From positions 1 to 9,764 of the forward strand of contig JADLCW010000133.1 in NCBI GenBank assembly GCA_020847015.1: DNA of 9,764 bases, in the 5' to 3' direction. Source of the DNA: Thermomicrobiales bacterium. Lineage in GTDB: Bacteria > Chloroflexota > Chloroflexia > Thermomicrobiales > UBA6265. The position numbers and the translations under genes were made by a program. Of this stretch, positions 5,729-9,764 are shown piece after piece (within the stretch, counting starts at the first letter, position 1; every line of letters begins with the position of its first letter). The notes beneath the pieces were generated by a model, which was given only the letters and a program-made list of their open reading frames with translations, had not been told where the DNA came from and searched no databases.

Positions 5729-5825
5729 GCAGCCGCCACTCCGTGACCGAAGGGTGTTCGCCCGTGGATCGCGGGGAGATGGAGTTGTCCGCGCTGCGGG
5801 CACGGACGCCGAAGGAGAAACCGGG

Positions 5826-6950
5826 ATGAACCATCATCAGGTCGGCCAACGCTGGTCCCGCCGCACCGTGCTCAAGTCTGTTGGAGCCGCCGCGCTTGGA
5901 TCCGCTGTCGCACCATGGGTCGCGGGGGCTGCCCAAACCCCACCCGCCGAGAAGATCGGCGGCACGCTCAACATCCTTGTCCAAGCAGGTTACAACGAAC
6001 CCCGCATCATCCAGCCTTTTGAGGAGATGTACGGGGTCAAAGTCAACTCCAAAGTCTTCCCGAGTTCCGACGAGATGTTTGCCATGTTGCAGGCGTCCAA
6101 GCCAGGCGACTGGGACGTCACGTCACCAGACACCCCGTGGATCGCCAAGCTGCAGCAGGCGGATTTACTGGAGCCGCTCGACCCAGCCGACTACCCGATC
6201 CAGGACCAATACGAACGGTGGCAGAAATTCGACCAACTTTTCGTTGACGGAAAGCAGTACGGGATCGTCAGCCGGTGGGGACTCTACGCCATCGTTTACA
6301 ACAGTAAATATGTCACGGAAGAAGAGGCCCAGACCATCGGCGTCATGTACGATCCAAAGTTCAAAGGCAAGGTCGTTCTCTTTGACTGGTATCTGCCCAA
6401 CATGGGCATGATCGGTCGCTATGTCGGCATCGACCAGCCCTACGACGCCACCGGCGAGGAGTTCGAAAAGATCAAGGAGAAGACATTCGAACTGCGACCG
6501 CAGGTGGGCGTCATCGCCGCCACCAATACCGACACCATTCAGGCTATCGCCAATGAGAGCGGCTATCTGAGCTTCGGCGGCGAGTGGCTGCAGCTGCTCT
6601 TGAAGGAGGAGGGGCATCCCATCGAGCTGGCCATTCCCAAGGAGGGAGGCGTCAGTTGGACCGAAGCGCTGGTGCAGCTCAAGGACTCGCAGAACCCGGC
6701 TGCGGCCAAGGCGTTCATGCAGTACCTGCTCTCACCCGAGCCGCAAGCCAAGCTCGCATGGGCCGATGCCTTCCACGCCACCGTGCCCAACAAGCTGGCT
6801 GTGGAATACCTGACGCCAGAACAGGCGCAGGCGCTGCGAATGGACGACCCCAAGAAGATCGACGCGATTCTCGCCAACATCGCCATCCGCAAACTGCCGG
6901 CCGACGAGCAACCGTGGATCGATGCCTGGGACGAATTCAAGAGCATGTAG
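5826..6950 (+). CDS. Polyamine-type ABC transporter substrate-binding protein, Tat-exported
   Basis: This is a PotD/PotF-type extracellular solute-binding protein of 374 residues that would capture the substrate outside the membrane and deliver it to the permeases encoded downstream. ATG 5826 is chosen because GAAGGAG (5811-5817) lies 8 bases upstream; the frame is open to 5727 but the extra residues would displace the signal peptide. The N-terminus has a twin-arginine signal, SRRTVLK at 11-17, then a hydrophobic stretch and an AGA-A type cleavage site near residue 35. There is no lipobox and no cysteine anywhere in the protein. The mature protein starts with GGTLNILVQAGY, has a WDVTSPDTPWIAKLQQADLL stretch, and contains NTDTIQAIANESGYLSFGGE, as expected for a periplasmic-binding-protein-like fold. 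The substrate is inferred to be a polyamine or similar compound from the operon type; binding residues could not be aligned by eye. Confidence 0.88.
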   Translation: MNHHQVGQRWSRRTVLKSVGAAALGSAVAPWVAGAAQTPPAEKIGGTLNILVQAGYNEPRIIQPFEEMYGVKVNSKVFPSSDEMFAMLQASKPGDWDVTSPDTPWIAKLQQADLLEPLDPADYPIQDQYERWQKFDQLFVDGKQYGIVSRWGLYAIVYNSKYVTEEEAQTIGVMYDPKFKGKVVLFDWYLPNMGMIGRYVGIDQPYDATGEEFEKIKEKTFELRPQVGVIAATNTDTIQAIANESGYLSFGGEWLQLLLKEEGHPIELAIPKEGGVSWTEALVQLKDSQNPAAAKAFMQYLLSPEPQAKLAWADAFHATVPNKLAVEYLTPEQAQALRMDDPKKIDAILANIAIRKLPADEQPWIDAWDEFKSM

Positions 6951-6972
6951 TCGCCGGGGAGGCGTCGATTTC

Positions 6973-8070
6973 GTGAGTACTCGGGCAATCGAGGTGCGGG
7001 GGCTCGTCAAGAAATTTGGTGGTGTCGCCGCTGTCGATCATGTCGATCTTACCGTGGAGCGCGGCGAATTCCTCAGCCTGCTCGGCCCCAGCGGCTGCGG
7101 GAAAACGACGACCTTGCGCATGATCGGCGGGCTGGAGAGTCCGACTGAGGGGTCGATTCATATTGGAGGGCGGGATGTCTCGGGCGTCTCGCCCAACCGG
7201 CGGCCAACCAGCATGGTCTTCCAGGACTACGCGCTCTTCCCCCACATGAGCGTGGCGGACAACATTGCCTTCGGCCTAAAGATGCGCGGCATCGCGCTCG
7301 CAGAACGGCGGCGACGTGCGGAGGAGATGCTGGAGGTGGTGAATCTGGCTGGCTTTGGCGCCCGAAAGCCAGCCCAGCTCAGCGGCGGTCAGCGGCAGCG
7401 AGTGGCGTTGGCTCGCTCCCTCGTCGTCGAGCCGGACGTCCTGCTGCTTGACGAGCCCCTTGGCGCGCTCGACGCGCTGATCCGCCGCCAGATGCAAAGT
7501 GAGTTGCATCGCCTGCAGCGCCGCCTCGGGCTGACGTTCATGTACGTTACTCACGATCAGGAAGAGGCCATGGCGATGAGCGACCGCATCGTCGTCATGC
7601 ACGGTGGACGCATCGCACAAGAGGGTGTGCCGGAAGACGTGTATCGCCGGCCGCGCTCCGAGTTCGTGGCGCGCTTCTTGGGCGAGTGCAATCTCATTCC
7701 CACCACCATCGTCAAACGCGAAGCACCGGCGATCGTGGCAGAGAATGCGCTCGTTGGTCGCTTCAGCGTGCCGGCGACGCGGGTCGCCTCTGGTCTCGGC
7801 CCCGGCGATCGCGCCTTGGCCGCCATTCGGCCGGAAGATATACGACTGGGCGATCTCCCCGGCTCTATCCCGGGCAAGGTCGTTGAGCGATCGTACCTGG
7901 GAGCACGCACCCGCTACGTCATTGATGTCGGCGGCGCGACCATCGTTGCCGCCGAGCAAAGCTCAGGCGCGACGGTGGGCGAGGAAGTCGGCATCTGGTG
8001 GCCTGAGGACGCGGTGAGCCTCGTCACTCCTGACTCGGGCAGCACGCCTGCTGGCGAGACTCGGCGGTGA
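6973..8070 (+). CDS. Polyamine-type ABC transporter ATP-binding protein (PotA-like)
   Basis: This is the nucleotide-binding subunit that powers import, 365 residues and peripheral at the inner face of the membrane. GTG 6973 is chosen because GGGGAGG (6956-6962) lies 10 bases upstream; an in-frame ATG at 6922 lies inside the preceding gene. All ATPase motifs are intact: Walker A GPSGCGKTT at 38-46, Q-loop Q84 in MVFQDYALFPH, signature LSGGQRQR from 136, Walker B with D160-E161, the D-loop LGALD, and switch histidine H194 in VTHDQ. The C-terminal region after about residue 235 has the TOBE-type regulatory domain of the PotA/FbpC/MalK group, with AIRPEDIRLG and VVERSYLGARTRYVIDV. The 22-base gap from the binding protein gene and the 4-base overlap with the next gene indicate one operon. 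Confidence 0.94.
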   Translation: MSTRAIEVRGLVKKFGGVAAVDHVDLTVERGEFLSLLGPSGCGKTTTLRMIGGLESPTEGSIHIGGRDVSGVSPNRRPTSMVFQDYALFPHMSVADNIAFGLKMRGIALAERRRRAEEMLEVVNLAGFGARKPAQLSGGQRQRVALARSLVVEPDVLLLDEPLGALDALIRRQMQSELHRLQRRLGLTFMYVTHDQEEAMAMSDRIVVMHGGRIAQEGVPEDVYRRPRSEFVARFLGECNLIPTTIVKREAPAIVAENALVGRFSVPATRVASGLGPGDRALAAIRPEDIRLGDLPGSIPGKVVERSYLGARTRYVIDVGGATIVAAEQSSGATVGEEVGIWWPEDAVSLVTPDSGSTPAGETRR

Positions 8071-8933
8071 GCGCGACCCGCTCCTCCGCCACTCGCAACT
8101 GGTCGTGGTTGGGTTTGGCGCCGCTTTCTCTCTGGCAAGGAATATTTTATTTCGTTCCAGCTGTATTGCTTTTTCTCACCAGCTTTTGGGTGCTGGAACG
8201 TTACAGCATCGTCATGAACTGGACGCTGGCGAATTACCAGCAGGTATTTGCGAAGCGCATTTACCTCGATGCCTATCTCACATCGCTCTGGATCTCGGTC
8301 TCGACCGTGGTCATCTGCATACTGTTAGCCTACCCTGCCGCCTATGCCGTGGCCTTCGTCGTGCCGCGGCGTTGGCAGCGCGCCTGCATGATCGCCATGA
8401 TCATTCCCTTTTGGACCAACTACCTGGTGCGGGCCTACGCGTGGCAGCTCGTGCTCTCCAATAACGGACTTCTCAACTACACGCTGCTGCGGCTCGGATT
8501 GCGCGAAGAACCGCTGCCGATTCTCTACACTCATGTGGCTACCCGTATCGGCCTGGTTCACTTCCTGGTGGTGTTGCTCACGCTGGCGCTCTACGCTCGG
8601 ATGGAGTCGATCGATCGCAGCTTGCTGGAAGCGGCGCGTGACCTGGGAGCCAGCCGAATCCGCGCATTCGTTGAAGTGGTGCTGCCGCTAACGCGAGGGG
8701 CGCTGGTGACCGGGGTGATGTTTATCTTCGTGCTCGCATTCGCCGACTACGTCTCTCCGGCAATTCTTGGCGGTCAGACGCGGCGGGTCTTCCCGCAGTT
8801 GGTCGTCGACGCGATTCAAAGCGATGTCAACTATCCGCTTGCCGCTGCCTTCGCCACCGTGATGGTGGCGACCATCCTTGTCGTTATCGGACTCCTGAGT
8901 CGGATGCAGTCGAGCGGCGAGATCGAGTCATGA
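8067..8933 (+). CDS. Polyamine-type ABC transporter permease, PotB-like
   Basis: This integral membrane subunit (288 residues) forms half of the translocation path. The GTG start at 8067 overlaps the stop of the ATPase gene in GTGA, so translation is probably coupled; only a weak GGCGAG-like site precedes it. About six hydrophobic segments are visible near residues 22-43, 72-99, 106-128, 161-177, 209-232 and 257-277. The cytoplasmic EAA loop that contacts the ATPase is intact: E188-A-A-R-D-L-G194 followed by ASRIRAFVEVVLPLT. IPFWTNYLVRAYAW at 113-126 and ADYVSPAILGG at 226-236 are typical of the PotB branch. Length is normal for the family. Confidence 0.92.
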   Translation: MSATRSSATRNWSWLGLAPLSLWQGIFYFVPAVLLFLTSFWVLERYSIVMNWTLANYQQVFAKRIYLDAYLTSLWISVSTVVICILLAYPAAYAVAFVVPRRWQRACMIAMIIPFWTNYLVRAYAWQLVLSNNGLLNYTLLRLGLREEPLPILYTHVATRIGLVHFLVVLLTLALYARMESIDRSLLEAARDLGASRIRAFVEVVLPLTRGALVTGVMFIFVLAFADYVSPAILGGQTRRVFPQLVVDAIQSDVNYPLAAAFATVMVATILVVIGLLSRMQSSGEIES

Positions 8934-9739
8934 GCGACTCTTCACGGCGAGCGCCTGGCGGGCGACCCGGCAACACGATACTCGTCGTCTATCTCGTATT
9001 TTTCTTCGCCTTTCTCTTTCTACCCATCCTCATGGCTGTTGAGTCATCATTCAATGCCGACCGTTTCGTTGGGCTCCCTTGGAAGGGATTCACTCTGGCA
9101 TGGTACCGCGGCGTCCTTGAGACGCCCGACCTGCTGCCGTCATTGCAGCGCAGCGTCATCGTGGGGCTGGCGGTGGCCACCACCAGCGTGACACTGGGTT
9201 TTCTCGGCGCCTACGCGCTGACGCGCGTCTCCTTCCCCGGTAAAGATGCCTATGTGATGGCGGTGATCTCGCCGATCGCTGTCCCGTGGGTGCTGCTTGG
9301 GCTTGGTTTTGTCATCTACTTCGATAGCATCGGCATTCCCCGCTCACTATGGGCCGTGTGGATTAGCCACACGGTCTTCGCTGCCCCACTGGCGCTGGTG
9401 CTTATCAGGACGCGCATCGCCGCTATCCCGCCCAGCTATCAAGCCGCCGCGCGTGACCTCGGCGCCTCGCCGCTGCGGGCGATTATCGAAGTCGTGCTGC
9501 CGCTTTCTGCCCCGGCGCTCATCGCGGCGTTCCTGGTCACGTTCACACTCTCCTTCGACGAGTTCATTCTTGCCTGGTTCGTCTCGGGGTTTGACATCAC
9601 GCTGCCGGTCCAGATTTGGACCATGATCCGGACGGGATTGACCCCGACGGTCAGCGCCATTGGCGTCATCATTTTCGCCATATCGATCAGCTTAACCGTG
9701 GCGTCAGAGCTGTTGCTGCAACGGCACAGCAATACGTAG
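8930..9739 (+). CDS. Polyamine-type ABC transporter permease, PotC-like
   Basis: This is the second membrane subunit, 269 residues. Its ATG overlaps the stop of the first permease gene in ATGA, so translation is coupled; a GAGATCGAG stretch upstream may help as ribosome binding site. Hydrophobic segments lie near 15-36, 75-98, 109-130, 139-160, 194-219 and 242-264. The EAA loop reads YQAAARDLGASPLRAIIEVV, so the first, normally acidic, residue of the EAA motif is alanine (A172), while the glycine (G178) is kept. LSFDEFILAWFVSG at 207-220 is a strong PotC/PotI hallmark. Otherwise the protein looks complete. It pairs with the PotB-like subunit in a heterodimeric channel. Confidence 0.92.
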   Translation: MSDSSRRAPGGRPGNTILVVYLVFFFAFLFLPILMAVESSFNADRFVGLPWKGFTLAWYRGVLETPDLLPSLQRSVIVGLAVATTSVTLGFLGAYALTRVSFPGKDAYVMAVISPIAVPWVLLGLGFVIYFDSIGIPRSLWAVWISHTVFAAPLALVLIRTRIAAIPPSYQAAARDLGASPLRAIIEVVLPLSAPALIAAFLVTFTLSFDEFILAWFVSGFDITLPVQIWTMIRTGLTPTVSAIGVIIFAISISLTVASELLLQRHSNT

Positions 9740-9751
9740 GGAGAAAGCTTC

Positions 9752-9764
9752 GTGCCAAGAGATC
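9752..9764 (+). CDS. Start of a further operon gene, cut by the window edge
   Basis: Twelve bases after the PotC-like stop, GTG 9752 follows a GGAG Shine-Dalgarno (9740-9743) with 8 bases spacing, and the frame stays open to the end (MPRD). The tight spacing suggests a fifth gene of the transporter operon, perhaps an enzyme acting on the imported compound. Only four codons are visible, so no identity can be given. Confidence 0.5.

Noticed and set aside
5727..5825. Upstream ATG extending the binding protein by 33 residues
   Set aside because: It would put the Tat signal in the interior of the protein and starts inside the proposed promoter; ATG 5826 has a well-spaced Shine-Dalgarno.
8130..8190. 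T-rich, lower-GC patch in the PotB-like gene as a sign of gene transfer
   Set aside because: It coincides with a hydrophobic membrane segment rich in Phe/Leu/Ile/Val codons; the rest of the operon is not clearly different from its neighbours by eye.
1..9764. CRISPR arrays, insertion sequences, phage genes, toxin-antitoxin pairs, selenoprotein genes with in-frame TGA
   Set aside because: No regularly spaced repeats, transposase-like frames, terminal inverted repeats or interrupted conserved frames were found on either strand.

Overview
The window is GC-rich bacterial chromosome, densely coded and with no sign of mobile DNA. The most likely source is a Chloroflexota bacterium of the Thermomicrobia/Sphaerobacter kind. 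That is an inference from the high GC, frequent GTG starts, a dgt-dnaG gene order and a DnaG with an enlarged Toprim region. A BLAST of DnaG or SelA would settle it.

Left part (1-3187, mainly + strand): the 3' end of a dGTPase-type nucleotide hydrolase gene (dgt), then the complete DNA primase gene (dnaG) preceded by a tight GC hairpin that abuts its ribosome binding site. Two small genes follow that converge on each other (2433-2756 on +, 2789-3187 on -). Both encode proteins of the PRC-barrel-like/DUF2171 type and look like diverged copies of one another.

Middle part (3188-5621): a stretch of about 550 bases without a convincing gene leads into a small secreted Ala-rich protein (3734-3988). 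A long hairpin terminator separates it from the convergent selA gene, which encodes the PLP enzyme that makes selenocysteyl-tRNA. selA lies just downstream of a tRNA-Pro(CGG) gene, with a textbook UUCG-loop terminator squeezed between the two.

Right part (5622-9764, + strand): a divergent promoter region, then a tightly packed ABC importer operon of the spermidine/putrescine (Pot) type. It encodes a Tat-exported binding protein, the ATPase and two permeases that overlap by 4 bases each at their gene junctions. A further gene begins at 9752 after a good ribosome binding site and runs out of the window. The substrate is probably a polyamine or related small organic cation, but the sequence alone does not fix it.

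Most of the window is ordinary housekeeping and transport. The observations most worth a second look are the small secreted protein with its internal duplications, the convergent DUF2171-like pair, and the terminator placed between tRNA-Pro and selA. I found no CRISPR array, insertion sequence, phage gene or clearly new multi-gene system.
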